Below, one piece after another: positions 28,084 through 37,572 of a DNA stretch of 64,000 nt. Source of the DNA: an uncultured Porphyromonadaceae bacterium (GTDB lineage Bacteria > Bacteroidota > Bacteroidia > Bacteroidales > Muribaculaceae); the NCBI GenBank assembly GCA_947175265.1, contig CAMWMD010000001.1, positions 62,001 to 126,000 of the forward strand, in the 5' to 3' direction. How positions within the stretch are numbered: the stretch's first letter is position 1; each line of letters opens with the position of its first letter. The position numbers and the translations under genes are program-made. The notes beneath the pieces were generated by a model that was given only the letters and a program-made list of their open reading frames with translations, had not been told where the DNA came from and ran no database searches.

Positions 28084-28445
28084 TTTTCTTTTAGAAATCT
28101 CCTGTAAAGTTCAGAAAGATTTTCCGGAGAGATTCCTAAGGATTTAAGGCGTCCGAAGAAGAAATCGGCCTCACCGTTGAAAAATTCCTCTTTCCTCATG
28201 TCGACTATCCTCTCCTTTGCTTCAGGCACAACGAAAAAACCAATACCTCTTTTATTGAAAATTATGTTGTGCTGTTGAAGCCAATCGAAAGATCTCATGA
28301 CCGTGTTGGGATTAACTTCAGAAGACGCCGCATATTCCCTGACAGAAGGTAGACGACCCTCTAAAGGATAGATATCACGGAGAATATCATCCATTATGCG
28401 GTCAGTAATCTGAAGATATATAGGTTTGTTTTCCGAATATTCCAT
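28077..28445 (-). CDS. GntR-family transcriptional regulator, YtrA type
   Basis: A 122-residue repressor. The winged helix-turn-helix occupies residues about 5-75 (YLQITDRIMDDILRDIYPLEGRLPSVREYAASSEVNPNTVMRSFDWL, seen in the sequence), with a short C-terminal helical tail rather than a ligand domain, as in the YtrA subfamily. It is the last gene of an operon with an ABC ATPase and a membrane protein. A YtrA-like operator lies at the operon's promoter (30190-30212), so autorepression is inferred. YtrA relatives respond to envelope stress. Confidence 0.9.
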   Translation of the reverse strand: MEYSENKPIYLQITDRIMDDILRDIYPLEGRLPSVREYAASSEVNPNTVMRSFDWLQQHNIIFNKRGIGFFVVPEAKERIVDMRKEEFFNGEADFFFGRLKSLGISPENLSELYRRFLKENE

Positions 28446-28482
28446 TTATTGTTCTAACGCTTTGTTTCAATTTATGTTTTAT

Positions 28483-29307
28483 TCAGAAGAGCCGGTAGAT
28501 GACCTCGCTATTTTTGAATCGTCTGTAAGTGAGCCAATAGAAACACAGAGTCAAGATAACTAAAAAGATTAAAATGAAAGTCAGGATAGTGGTTTCATTT
28601 TTCGGACTTATCCGAAAGAGATGGTCCTCGCTCCATATTCTAATGAAAAAGAGCGATGCAATTCCAAAAATTATTTCCAGACAATAGAATAGAGCAAAAG
28701 TTTTAAGGAATGATAGTTTAGGCCATACAATGCCTCCTAAAATATAGACAGACTGCATAAAGAAATATGTCGCCGTACCAAGAAGGGCCAGATATAATGT
28801 ATCGTAATCAAAAAATAGAGTGAAAGGATTCAACACCTGATGATAGGCCTCTGAACCAACTCTCTGGTTAGAAAGCCATGCAATGAACAGGCGTGAAAGA
28901 TCACCGAGATAATATCCTATGATTCCAACCACAGCCATCAATGGTACGGTGAACAACCATCTGATGAAAAATTTGTCGGCTGCTGATGCCGGGAGCATAA
29001 GAGTGGAAATCCTGCCCTTTTTATTTTTCATATCGGAAAAAATCATAGATCCGAATATGCACGCGATTAACTCAATGATGAAATAAAAAGCCGCCAGTTC
29101 GGAGAATCCTCCTCCCCGGCCATAAAAACCGAGCAGACACCCAAAGAGGATACATGCACCCCAGGCAGTAGCCAATTCCATCATAAGCAGTTTCCTATTG
29201 TCAATGATCTCCTTTCTGAATAGACGGTGGAGAGACGATTTTCCCTTCATGGAGTCAACAGTAGCAGAAAGAGAAAAAATATTGTCTTTATTCAAAGTAG
29301 TTTCCAT
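28483..29307 (-). CDS. ABC transporter membrane subunit
   Basis: A 274-residue protein with six hydrophobic segments after a cytoplasmic N-terminus (about 45-65, 73-93, 118-140, 170-190, 205-225 and 238-258), including KNKKGRISTLMLPASAADKFF, a typical coupling segment of ABC-2-like permeases from Bacteroidetes. It lies 17 bases after the ATPase gene and 37 bases before the regulator gene. Substrate unknown. Confidence 0.75.
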   Translation of the reverse strand: METTLNKDNIFSLSATVDSMKGKSSLHRLFRKEIIDNRKLLMMELATAWGACILFGCLLGFYGRGGGFSELAAFYFIIELIACIFGSMIFSDMKNKKGRISTLMLPASAADKFFIRWLFTVPLMAVVGIIGYYLGDLSRLFIAWLSNQRVGSEAYHQVLNPFTLFFDYDTLYLALLGTATYFFMQSVYILGGIVWPKLSFLKTFALFYCLEIIFGIASLFFIRIWSEDHLFRISPKNETTILTFILIFLVILTLCFYWLTYRRFKNSEVIYRLF

Positions 29308-29324
29308 AATAGAGTTTGATTTAT

Positions 29325-30167
29325 TCAGGATTCAAAAACAGACTTGACTACAGATGGATTTGAAAGGACGAGTTCAAACAAGGATTCAAGATTGACGTTT
29401 GTTTCCTCTTTGTCTCCATCCATAAGTTCCACGATATTGAAACCGCCGGGAGCATCAAGAGCAATCAGAGCTTTTGAGGCTTCCTCGCGATTGGGGGTAT
29501 TTCTGAATCTCAATCTGGATGTTATGTCAAGTATCGGTGAATCGAGGAGTATACCATTACTTTCAGTAATAATCACGTGGTCAATAATCTTCTCTACATC
29601 GTACACCTGATGAGTAGAAATGATGATAGTGCGGTTATCGTTCATTCCATTCAGTACCGCTTTCCTGAAAAGACGTTTTCCGGGGATATCAAGCCCGTTT
29701 GTAGGTTCGTCAAGCAGGAGGAGGGAAGTATTGCAGGCGAGTGCGAAACTTACGAAAACCCTTTTCTTCTGTCCCATTGATAATTGACCGAGATGAACGT
29801 CGGCATCGAGTTCGAATGTCGCGAGATGCCTTTCAAGGTCAGACATTGAGAAATTAGGATAGAAGGGAGCAGTGGTGCTTAGAAATTCCTTTAATGTAAT
29901 GTTAGGAAGTTCAAACTCCTCCGGAACAAGGAAAATATCGTTTAGAAAATTCACATTCCTTTCCCAGGGAGTGAAAATTCCAAAGGATATGGTGCCGGAT
30001 TTCGGTTTCAATAGACCGGAGATCAAGTATAACAGAGTAGATTTACCTGCTCCGTTTTTACCAAGAAGCCCGCAGATGGAACCCGGAGATATCTGTAAAG
30101 ACAAATTCCGGAGAACCGGAAGGGAATGTTTTCGGTAGGAATATGTAAGATCCTTTACAATTAACAT
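29325..30167 (-). CDS. ABC transporter ATP-binding protein
   Basis: A 280-residue ATPase from the ATG at 30167. Walker A is GKNGAGKST near 35-43, the signature LSMGQKKR near 133, Walker B LLLLDEPTNGLD near 155, and the switch histidine in ISTHQV. The longer frame to 30212 is rejected because that codon would lie inside the operator and at the predicted transcription start. First gene of the ATPase-permease-GntR operon. Confidence 0.93.
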   Translation of the reverse strand: MLIVKDLTYSYRKHSLPVLRNLSLQISPGSICGLLGKNGAGKSTLLYLISGLLKPKSGTISFGIFTPWERNVNFLNDIFLVPEEFELPNITLKEFLSTTAPFYPNFSMSDLERHLATFELDADVHLGQLSMGQKKRVFVSFALACNTSLLLLDEPTNGLDIPGKRLFRKAVLNGMNDNRTIIISTHQVYDVEKIIDHVIITESNGILLDSPILDITSRLRFRNTPNREEASKALIALDAPGGFNIVELMDGDKEETNVNLESLFELVLSNPSVVKSVFES

Positions 30168-30189
30168 AACAAATCTAATTTTGTTTATT

Positions 30190-30212
30190 AGTGTACTATT
30201 TAAGTAATACAC
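30190..30212 (-). promoter_or_regulatory. Putative GntR/YtrA-type operator
   Basis: AGTGTA, 12 bases, TACAC: a near-palindrome over 22 bp, close to the AGTGTA-N13-TACACT site known for YtrA of Bacillus subtilis (recalled). It overlaps the predicted transcription start, where binding would block RNA polymerase. Confidence 0.65.
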
Positions 30213-30214
30213 CG

Positions 30215-30246
30215 CAAAATTAATATTAATGTATCAAATCTCCAAA
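30215..30246 (-). promoter_or_regulatory. Promoter of the ATPase-permease-GntR operon
   Basis: On the minus strand TTTG (30243-30246), a 20-base spacer, then TAATTTTG (30215-30222). The -33 box abuts the T-run of the terminator of the upstream DUF1846 gene. Confidence 0.75.
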
Positions 30247-30283
30247 AAAAGCCGCAAAATTCTTTGATTGGAATTTTGCGGCT
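30243..30283 (-). terminator. Terminator of the DUF1846 gene
   Basis: Perfect 13-bp stem AGCCGCAAAATTC / GAATTTTGCGGCT with an eight-base loop; read on the minus strand it is followed by seven T residues. Confidence 0.85.
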
Positions 30284-30320
30284 TTGGTATATTCTGCCGA
30301 ATCGTATATGAATGAATGTT

Positions 30321-31787
30321 TTACTGTTTCTTCTTGGCAGGATCGCAGGTGAGACCGACTCCGAGTTTTTTGAATATCTTATGGTCTACTTCACCAAGCA
30401 TCACTGTAGAATGTATCTGACACCCGTTAAGTTCGGGAAGTTTCTCAAGAGCCTTCTTGCAGTCCTCATTGCGAGTGCTCAGAACAGAGAGAGCCACGAG
30501 AACCTCATCGGAATGTAAGCGGGGATTCTTTCCCTTGAGGTAATTCAATTTTGTGTACTGTATCGGTTCTATCAATTCCTGTGGAATAAGTTTCACGTTA
30601 TGGTCTATTCCGGCAAGATGTTTTACGGCGTTCAGGATAAGAGCTGAACTTGGACCAAGCAAGTCACTTGTTTCCGCAGTAATAATAGTGCCGTCAGACA
30701 ACTCTATAGCTGAACATGGTTTACCGCATTTCTCAGCCCTTTCCCTTGCAGCGCGTACCGGCTTTCTGTAAGAGAGGTCAATGTGTGCCTGTTTGAAAAG
30801 CAGGGAGATTTTGTTGACCTCCGACTCATTTCCCTTACCTGTGGCGAGTTGGTTGAGTGCTGCGAAATATCTGCGTATAATCTCGTTTTTGGAAGCATCT
30901 CTGCAGACCTCATCATCATCGATACAGTTTCCTACCATATTTACACCCATGTCTGTAGGTGACTTATAGGGATTCTCACCGTATATCCCTTCAAATAGCG
31001 CATTGAGCACGGGGAATATCTCGATGTCTCTGTTATAATTGATTGCCGTCTTTCCGTAAGCCTCAAGATGGAACGGGTCAATCATATTAACATCGTTAAG
31101 GTCGGCTGTCGCTGCCTCGTAAGCGATGTTGACGGGATGTTTCAGGGGGAGGTTCCAAACAGGGAAGGTTTCAAATTTGGCATATCCCGCCTCCACACCG
31201 CGCTTATGCTCATTGTAGAGTTGGCTCAAACAAACGGCCATTTTCCCGCTACCGGGACCGGGTGCAGTGACGATAACGAGTGGGCGAGTGGTCTCGATAT
31301 AATCATTATTACCGAATCCCTCGTCGGATGCAATGAGATCAACATTATTGGGGTAGCCGTCAATGGTATAGTGATAATATACCTTTATGCCCAATCTTTC
31401 GAGACGTTTTCGGAAAGAATCCGCGCTGATTTGTCCGTTGTAATGAGTGACACAAACCGAACTTACGAGAAACCCTCTCTTCTGAAACTCTTCACGAAGG
31501 CGGAGCACGTCCTCATCGTAGGTAATACCAAGGTCGCTTCTAACCTTGTTTTTCTCAATGTCGAGGGCACTGATTACAATCACGATTTCGGCATGATCCT
31601 TGAGTTGGCCGAGCATTCTCAGTTTGCTGTCGGGCTGAAAACCCGGGAGAACCCGGCTTGCGTGGTGGTCATCGAAAAGTTTTCCTCCAAGCTCAAGATA
31701 GAGTTTGTTGCCGAATTTTGCTATTCTCTCTTTGATGTGTTCCGACTGTATCTTCAGATACTTGTCATTGTTGAATCCGTATACCAT
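30321..31787 (-). CDS. DUF1846 family protein
   Basis: A 488-residue cytosolic protein from the ATG at 31787, opening MVYGFNNDKYLKIQSEHIKERI, the hallmark of DUF1846. The family is conserved in Firmicutes, Actinobacteria and Bacteroidetes, and structures exist, but the reaction is not established. A P-loop-like turn APGPGSGKMAVCLSQLYNE is visible near residues 178-196. A TTG four codons upstream is rejected because it lies inside the -7 promoter box. That leaves a leader of only a few bases. Confidence 0.9.
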   Translation of the reverse strand: MVYGFNNDKYLKIQSEHIKERIAKFGNKLYLELGGKLFDDHHASRVLPGFQPDSKLRMLGQLKDHAEIVIVISALDIEKNKVRSDLGITYDEDVLRLREEFQKRGFLVSSVCVTHYNGQISADSFRKRLERLGIKVYYHYTIDGYPNNVDLIASDEGFGNNDYIETTRPLVIVTAPGPGSGKMAVCLSQLYNEHKRGVEAGYAKFETFPVWNLPLKHPVNIAYEAATADLNDVNMIDPFHLEAYGKTAINYNRDIEIFPVLNALFEGIYGENPYKSPTDMGVNMVGNCIDDDEVCRDASKNEIIRRYFAALNQLATGKGNESEVNKISLLFKQAHIDLSYRKPVRAARERAEKCGKPCSAIELSDGTIITAETSDLLGPSSALILNAVKHLAGIDHNVKLIPQELIEPIQYTKLNYLKGKNPRLHSDEVLVALSVLSTRNEDCKKALEKLPELNGCQIHSTVMLGEVDHKIFKKLGVGLTCDPAKKKQ

Positions 31788-31796
31788 AACGGATTG

Positions 31797-31828
31797 CAAA
31801 GTTAATAAAAAATAATAAAAAAATCAAA
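31797..31828 (-). promoter_or_regulatory. Promoter of the DUF1846 gene
   Basis: On the minus strand TTTG (31825-31828), a 20-base spacer, TAACTTTG (31797-31804). The start codon is at 31787, so the mRNA should be almost leaderless. Confidence 0.75.
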
Positions 31829-32167
31829 GAAAATGATAAAACCTAAATAAATGGTCAGGAGTTCTTTCATTATAAATATTTTCTCAAGAGAATGCATCCT
31901 TATTCTGCAAATTGTTTCAGTGATGGAACGTTTTGCAGGATAAGAATAATATTATAACACATTAAAATCCACTGTTTAACTAAAGAATTTGAGCTCAAAA
32001 TCCCTAAAAATCATGTAAAATTTGTTCCGTTCCAAAATTTAAAAAAATGCCAAAATTCAAACTTTGGGCATGTTCAATAGATGATTTTAGAAAAATAAGG
32101 TAGGCGTATATAAAATCGTAAGGTAAAGAAAGTGGCCGGTATTTGAAAGACTACTTTAAAAATGGTC
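31829..32167. other. Intergenic region between DUF1846 promoter and ilvC terminator
   Basis: AT-rich and non-coding. It holds copy B of the dispersed element (31910-32034, similarity to copy A extending to 32106). No tRNA or open frame of note. Since ilvC is convergent from the right, nothing is transcribed rightwards from here into a gene. Confidence 0.6.
31910..32034 (+). repeat. Dispersed 125-bp intergenic element, copy B
   Basis: Starts AATTGTTTCAGTGA, continues TGGAACGTTTTGCAGGATAA, and ends GTTCCGTTCCA at 32034. The core from TGGAACG is 31924-32034, 111 bases, the same as copies A and C. Conserved mid-positions include TTATAAC at core 29-35. The flank 32035-32106 also matches copy A (CAAAATTCAAA, AAAAATAAGGTA, GCG). 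Its left end is about 120-140 bases from the DUF1846 start, on the divergent side. Confidence 0.85.
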
Positions 32168-32203
32168 CCAAAAAAGACAGGGGATTCAAACGAATCCCCT
32201 GTC
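32168..32203 (-). terminator. Terminator of the ilv operon
   Basis: Perfect 12-bp stem GACAGGGGATTC / GAATCCCCTGTC with a four-base loop; on the minus strand a run of T follows. It lies 34 bases after the ilvC stop. Confidence 0.88.
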
Positions 32204-32236
32204 GGAACATATCAATTATGATAAGTTTTTTTAGGA

Positions 32237-33280
32237 TCAGTTATTCTCGGGACGGAGGCCACGTACAGTAGCACCAGCCTGCCACATCTCGCTTTCGCGG
32301 AGTGCTTTGAGTTCCTCTTCGAGACCCTCACGGTAGCCGGGCTTAGAGTTGGAATCGATAGAGTTCTGGGCTTCCTGACCGCAAGCAACACTTGCATAGA
32401 GTTTTTCCACTACAGGCTTGATTGCGTCATGGAAGGGACCCATCCAATCGAGGGCACCACGCTGAGCGGTAGTAGAGCAGTTAGCATACATCCAGTCCAT
32501 ACCTTTTGCAGCGAATAGTGGCATGAGAGACTGAGTAAGTTCCTCGACAGTCTCGTTGAAAGCCTCAGAGGGAGTGTGACCATTCTCACGGAGCACCTCG
32601 TACTGAGCGAGGAGCAGACCCTGGATAGCACCCATGAGAGAACCACGTTCACCGGTAAGGTCGCTGTAAGCCTCACGCTTGAAAGTAGTCTCAAAAATAT
32701 AACCGGAGCCGATACCGATAGCAAGAGCGAGAGTACGCTCAAGAGCACGGCCGGTGTAATCCTGTTCGATGGCATAACTTGAGTTCAGCCCACGACCTTC
32801 AAGGAACATTGTGCGGAGAGAAGTACCGGAACCTTTAGGTGCAACAAGGATAACGTCAACATCCTTGGGAGGAACGACACCAGTGCGTTCGGGCCAAGCG
32901 ATTGCAAAACCATGAGAGAAATAGAGAGCCTTTCCGGGTGTAAGGTTCTCCTTGATAGTGGGCCAAACAGAGAGGACAGCAGCATCAGAAAGGAGACACA
33001 TGATGATTGTACCCTTCTGGCAAGCCTCTTCAATAGAGAAAAGAGTCTCACCGGGAACCCATCCGTCAGCGACAGCCTTATCGTAGGTCTTGCCCTCACG
33101 CTGGCCAACAATAACGTTGAAGCCATTGTCGCGGAGGTTAAGGCTCTGACCGGGACCCTGAACACCGTAGCCGATTACGGCAATTGTTTCATCCTTAAGA
33201 ATTTCGCGGGCTTTTTCCAAAGGAAATTCCTCACGTGTGATGACGGTCTCTTCTACGCCGCCAAATTTAAGCTTTGCCAT
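32237..33280 (-). CDS. ilvC: Ketol-acid reductoisomerase
   Basis: NADPH-dependent isomerase/reductase, second step of valine and isoleucine synthesis. The Rossmann motif VIGYGVQGPGQ lies near residue 36, with the magnesium and catalytic acidic residues in SDLTGERGSLMGAIQG. At 347 residues it is the short class I form, with a C-terminal knotted domain. It ends the operon ilvD-ilvB-ilvN-ilvC, 55 bases after ilvN. Confidence 0.97.
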   Translation of the reverse strand: MAKLKFGGVEETVITREEFPLEKAREILKDETIAVIGYGVQGPGQSLNLRDNGFNVIVGQREGKTYDKAVADGWVPGETLFSIEEACQKGTIIMCLLSDAAVLSVWPTIKENLTPGKALYFSHGFAIAWPERTGVVPPKDVDVILVAPKGSGTSLRTMFLEGRGLNSSYAIEQDYTGRALERTLALAIGIGSGYIFETTFKREAYSDLTGERGSLMGAIQGLLLAQYEVLRENGHTPSEAFNETVEELTQSLMPLFAAKGMDWMYANCSTTAQRGALDWMGPFHDAIKPVVEKLYASVACGQEAQNSIDSNSKPGYREGLEEELKALRESEMWQAGATVRGLRPENN

Positions 33281-33335
33281 TTTTAATGAATTATATGGTT
33301 GTTCGTTATAAATTATCAGAATTAAGAGGTTTATT

Positions 33336-33884
33336 CTATTTGTTCAGTTTGTGCTTGCGCTCTTCCTGAGTCTGAAGAAATTCGTCGACCAGTTCCACCG
33401 GGGCTTTAGTGACAGCGATTCTCCCTGACCTGACAAACTGACGAAGGCCAAGAGGTTGGAGCCTGTCAAAAAGATCCTTTACCTCAACAGTATGCCCCGT
33501 CTTTTCAAAGACGGTATATTCAGGCTGAATTTCCAGGACTCTCGCGCCACTTTTCCTTACAATATCTTCAATTTCCCTGCTTTTCAGCACGCTTTCGGTA
33601 GGCACCTTATAAAGTGCCACTTCCTGAAATACAATCTCGTCATCGGTATGGAGGAAAGCTTTCAGGACATCAATTCGCTTTTCAATTTGCTTCACCACAT
33701 GCTCCATCATCTCACGGGTGCTTTTACAAGTGATTGTAAATTTATGAACACCCGGTATAGAACAAGCGCTGACAGAGAGACTTTCAATATTGAGACAGCG
33801 GCGACTGAACACCATTGAGATCTGATGCAACAGGCTGACCTGATTTTCCGTAAAGACTGCTATTGTAAATAATTGAGTATCCAT
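33336..33884 (-). CDS. ilvN: Acetolactate synthase small (regulatory) subunit
   Basis: A 182-residue regulatory subunit that confers valine feedback on the large subunit. The start is the ATG at 33884 (MDTQLFTIAVFTENQVSLLHQISMVF), where the ACT domain begins (about 4-75); the longer frame to 33929 would overlap ilvB and is rejected. A second ACT-like domain fills the C-terminus. It lies 16 bases after the ilvB stop. In several Bacteroides, as I recall, an acyl-ACP thioesterase sits between ilvN and ilvC; here there is none. Confidence 0.95.
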   Translation of the reverse strand: MDTQLFTIAVFTENQVSLLHQISMVFSRRCLNIESLSVSACSIPGVHKFTITCKSTREMMEHVVKQIEKRIDVLKAFLHTDDEIVFQEVALYKVPTESVLKSREIEDIVRKSGARVLEIQPEYTVFEKTGHTVEVKDLFDRLQPLGLRQFVRSGRIAVTKAPVELVDEFLQTQEERKHKLNK

Positions 33885-33900
33885 TACTGAAGCAAAGAGT

Positions 33901-35622
33901 TTAGACGGGTTTGTAATATTCTGTGGCATTGAGCAGGATTTCGTCTACGGCATGCCCTGCGGGAGTCATCGGGAAGACCATATCGGTCTCATCAATATTT
34001 ACATTCAGCAGGAACGCACCCTCTGTCGACACCATTTTCTCAATGGCTTCATCAAGTTGGTCGCGATGTGCCACATCAATAGCCGGAATGCCGTAAGCGT
34101 TAGCGAGCATCTTGAAATCCGGATTGACCATTGGAGTTGCGCTATAGCGAGAATTGAAGAAAAGGTGCTGCCATTGGCGGACGTTGCCAAGGAAATTATT
34201 ATTAAGCAACACAATCTTGACACCCACGTTGTACTCCATTATCATACCCAGTTCCTCCACGGTCATCTGGAGACCACCGTCGCCAATGAAAAGAACAACA
34301 TTTCTTTCAGGTTCACCAATCTTTGCACCTATTGCTGCGGGAAGACCGAAGCCCATAGTTCCCAGACCACCGGAGGAAATTACGCTACGAGGGCGGGTAT
34401 AACTGAAATACCTTACGGAGAACATCTGGTTCTGACCTACATCCGTGACGAGAATCGCATCATGGGAGAATGCCTCGCTCACTTTGCTCACCACCTCACC
34501 CATGAGCATCTTCCCGTCGGGTGTAGAGGCATTGGTCTCACGCGCCTTCACGCGCTCATCTTCCACTTTGGCATGGCGAGAGAAGGAGTCGTTCCAATCC
34601 TTATGATTATTCTTATCAATCACTTCCGTAAGCCTTCTCAACACCCCGGCTGCATTGCCATGGATATGGAGGTGGCTTTTTATGGTCTTGTCAAATTCAC
34701 TTGAATCTATGTCGATATGAATGATCTTTGCATTGGGCGCATACTTTTTAGTGTCACCCGTGACACGGTCGTCAAAACGCATACCTATGGCCACAATTAC
34801 ATCAGCCTTATTGGTATTGATATTGGGACCGAGATTCCCGTGCATACCGAGCATACCCTTGTTGAGAGGGTGGTCGGTAGGAATTGATGAAAGACCCAGC
34901 ATTGTGCAGCCTACCGGAATATCACCTTTTTCAGCAAAAGAGATAAGTTCATCCTCAGCCTTTGAGATAGTCACACCGTGGCCGGAAAGGATGAGTGGAC
35001 GCTTCGCATTATTTATGATTTTGGCTGCTTCATCTATAATTTCATGAGCAACCTCCGGATCCGGATTATAACTGCGGATGAAATTACATGGCTGGAAAAT
35101 GTATTCAGCCACACCTGTCTGCGCATCCTTGGCGAGATCAATCACCACCGGACCGGGACGACCGCTGTTCGCTATATAGAAAGCGCGCGCCACTGCCGAT
35201 GCTATGTCTTCAGGACGTCTTACCTGAATCGCCCATTTTGTCACAGGAAGAGTGACGCTTACCACATCACTTTCCTGAAAGGCATCCTTTCCGAGAAGAG
35301 TAGACTGTACCTGACCTGTGATAGCCACGATAGGAGTGCTGTCCATCAAGGCATCGTTAAGTCCGGTAATCAGGTTCATCGCACCGGGTCCGGAAGTGGC
35401 GATTACCACGCCTGTCTTTCCTGTAGCGCGAGCAAAACCTTCAGCAGCATGTATCGCCCCCTGCTCATGGCGGGCGAGGTAATGATGCAGTTTGTCAGAA
35501 AAATCGTAAAGGCGATCGTAAACCGGAATGATCGATCCCCCCGGATAACCGAAAACCTTGTCGATACCCTGATCAATAAGTGAGCGAATAAGTATTTCCG
35601 AACCGGATATCTTGTTACTCAT
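33901..35622 (-). CDS. ilvB: Acetolactate synthase large (catalytic) subunit
   Basis: Thiamine-diphosphate enzyme making acetolactate or acetohydroxybutyrate. The catalytic glutamate lies in RHEQGAIHAAEG near residue 53, the FAD-binding middle domain spans about 190-340, and the thiamine-diphosphate/Mg motif GDGGLQMTVEELG lies near 448 with LNNNFLG. Length 573 residues is standard. Second gene of the ilv operon, 37 bases after ilvD. Confidence 0.97.
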   Translation of the reverse strand: MSNKISGSEILIRSLIDQGIDKVFGYPGGSIIPVYDRLYDFSDKLHHYLARHEQGAIHAAEGFARATGKTGVVIATSGPGAMNLITGLNDALMDSTPIVAITGQVQSTLLGKDAFQESDVVSVTLPVTKWAIQVRRPEDIASAVARAFYIANSGRPGPVVIDLAKDAQTGVAEYIFQPCNFIRSYNPDPEVAHEIIDEAAKIINNAKRPLILSGHGVTISKAEDELISFAEKGDIPVGCTMLGLSSIPTDHPLNKGMLGMHGNLGPNINTNKADVIVAIGMRFDDRVTGDTKKYAPNAKIIHIDIDSSEFDKTIKSHLHIHGNAAGVLRRLTEVIDKNNHKDWNDSFSRHAKVEDERVKARETNASTPDGKMLMGEVVSKVSEAFSHDAILVTDVGQNQMFSVRYFSYTRPRSVISSGGLGTMGFGLPAAIGAKIGEPERNVVLFIGDGGLQMTVEELGMIMEYNVGVKIVLLNNNFLGNVRQWQHLFFNSRYSATPMVNPDFKMLANAYGIPAIDVAHRDQLDEAIEKMVSTEGAFLLNVNIDETDMVFPMTPAGHAVDEILLNATEYYKPV

Positions 35623-35659
35623 ATTTGGTTTTAATCCTTAATTATGTTTACCCCGAAAA

Positions 35660-37492
35660 TTAAATGTCAGTCCTTACACCACCCTTGTCAGCAGAAGACA
35701 CGGCAGATGCGTAGGCACGCAGTGCGCGGCTCACATGGCGGTCTCTACCGCGTGGTGTGAAAGCCTCTTTCCCGAAGGCTTCCTCCTCCTTACGGCGAGC
35801 CTCAAGTTCCTCATCGCTCAGCCTCACGTTTATTGTTCTGGCCGGTATGTCGATATCTATGATGTCGCCGTCCCTTACGAGCGCAATCTCTCCACCATTT
35901 GCTGCCTCCGGAGAGATGTGTCCAATCGACAGACCGGAAGTGCCTCCGGAGAATCTTCCGTCAGTAATAAGCGCACACTCTTTTCCGAGGTGCTTGCTCT
36001 TGATATATGAAGTGGGGTAGAGCATCTCCTGCATTCCGGGACCACCTTTAGGGCCTTCAAATGTGATGACCACCACATCGCCGCTCTTCACCTGATCCTT
36101 CAGGATTCCCTCCACTGCCTCATCCTGGCTGTGGAATACTTTTGCGGGACCGGAGAACTTGAATATACTCTCGTCAACGCCGGCGGTCTTCACCACACAT
36201 CCATCCTTGGCAATATTTCCCTTAAGGACCGCGAGACCGCCATCCTTCACGTAAGCATGATCGAAATCACGGATACATCCTTCGGCACGGTCGCTGTCCA
36301 ATTCCTTAAAATAGTTTGAGTGGCTTCCCATTACTGTGGTGTGTACGCCACCGGGAGCGGAATGCCAAAGTTTTGAGGCTTTCTCTGAGAAATTCTTACC
36401 CTCAATGGCATAGTTTTCTATAGCCTCGCCGAGAGTCATACCGTCGACACGTTTGACGTCAGTATTTATCAGACCCTGATCGGCAAGTTGCTTCATGATA
36501 GACAAGATACCACCTGCACGGTTGACGTCTTCAATGTGATACTTATTGGTGTTGGGAGCAACCTTGCAAAGGACGGGTGATTTCCTTGACAGGGCATCGA
36601 TGTCGTCCATCTTGAAGTCGGCACCCGCTTCATTGGCCACGGCAAGAAGGTGGAGGACTGTGTTTGTGCTTCCACCCATAGCAATATCGAGGGTCATCGC
36701 ATTGAGCATAGCCTCACGTGTTGCAATGGAACGTGGGAGCACACTGTCGTCGCCATCCATGTAGTAGGCGTATGTATTTTTCACAATCTGTCTTGCGGCT
36801 TCCTTGAAGAGCTCAATCCTATTGGCATGAGTGGAAAGAATGGTACCGTTGCCCGGGAGAGCGAGACCGATCGCCTCGTTGAGTGAGTTCATGGAATTGG
36901 CAGTGAACATTCCTGAACAGGAGCCGCACGTTGGGCAACCCTCTCGCTCGAGTTTCTCAACCTCTTCATCAGATACAGATGTATCTGCGGAATCAATCAT
37001 TATATCAATCAGGTCAAGTTTCCTTCCCTCAATGTCACCGGCCTCCATCGGGCCACCTGAAACAAAAATCGTGGGAATGTTTAATCTCATGGCCGCCATA
37101 AGCATACCGGGAGTCACTTTGTCGCAGTTGCTTATGCACACCATAGCATCCGCCTTATGCGCATTGACCATATACTCTACGGAATCAGCAATAAGATCGC
37201 GTGAGGGGAGTGAGTAGAGCATACCGTCATGCCCCATGGCGATACCGTCGTCAATGGCGATTGTGTTGAACTCAGCCGCGAAACAACCCTGTTTCTCGAT
37301 TTCCTTCTTGACTATCTGTCCGATTTCGTGTAGATGAGTATGTCCGGGTACGAATTGGGTAAAGGAGTTTACGACAGCGATGATAGGCTTCCCCATCTGC
37401 TCCTCCTTCATGCCGTTAGCCCTCCAAAGGGCACGGGCGCCAGCCATCCTTCTTCCGAAAGTGCTTGCGTAACTTCTGAGTTGATTCACCAT
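35660..37492 (-). CDS. ilvD: Dihydroxy-acid dehydratase
   Basis: Iron-sulfur dehydratase forming 2-oxo acids in valine and isoleucine synthesis. Cluster-ligand cysteines are visible in [11 protein letters not shown] and [17 protein letters not shown], and the C-terminal substrate region in [14 protein letters not shown]. 610 residues, the usual length. Leads the operon; its promoter is a full consensus match 81 bases upstream, leaving a leader of about 75 bases with no obvious attenuator peptide. Confidence 0.97.
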   Translation of the reverse strand: MVNQLRSYASTFGRRMAGARALWRANGMKEEQMGKPIIAVVNSFTQFVPGHTHLHEIGQIVKKEIEKQGCFAAEFNTIAIDDGIAMGHDGMLYSLPSRDLIADSVEYMVNAHKADAMVCISNCDKVTPGMLMAAMRLNIPTIFVSGGPMEAGDIEGRKLDLIDIMIDSADTSVSDEEVEKLEREGCPTCGSCSGMFTANSMNSLNEAIGLALPGNGTILSTHANRIELFKEAARQIVKNTYAYYMDGDDSVLPRSIATREAMLNAMTLDIAMGGSTNTVLHLLAVANEAGADFKMDDIDALSRKSPVLCKVAPNTNKYHIEDVNRAGGILSIMKQLADQGLINTDVKRVDGMTLGEAIENYAIEGKNFSEKASKLWHSAPGGVHTTVMGSHSNYFKELDSDRAEGCIRDFDHAYVKDGGLAVLKGNIAKDGCVVKTAGVDESIFKFSGPAKVFHSQDEAVEGILKDQVKSGDVVVITFEGPKGGPGMQEMLYPTSYIKSKHLGKECALITDGRFSGGTSGLSIGHISPEAANGGEIALVRDGDIIDIDIPARTINVRLSDEELEARRKEEEAFGKEAFTPRGRDRHVSRALRAYASAVSSADKGGVRTDI

Positions 37493-37572
37493 AATAATTA
37501 AACTTACCGATAGAAACCTCCGGTTAGATTAAAACCGAAATGTCTCAAGACCTGCTTTAATGGAAATTTCGG

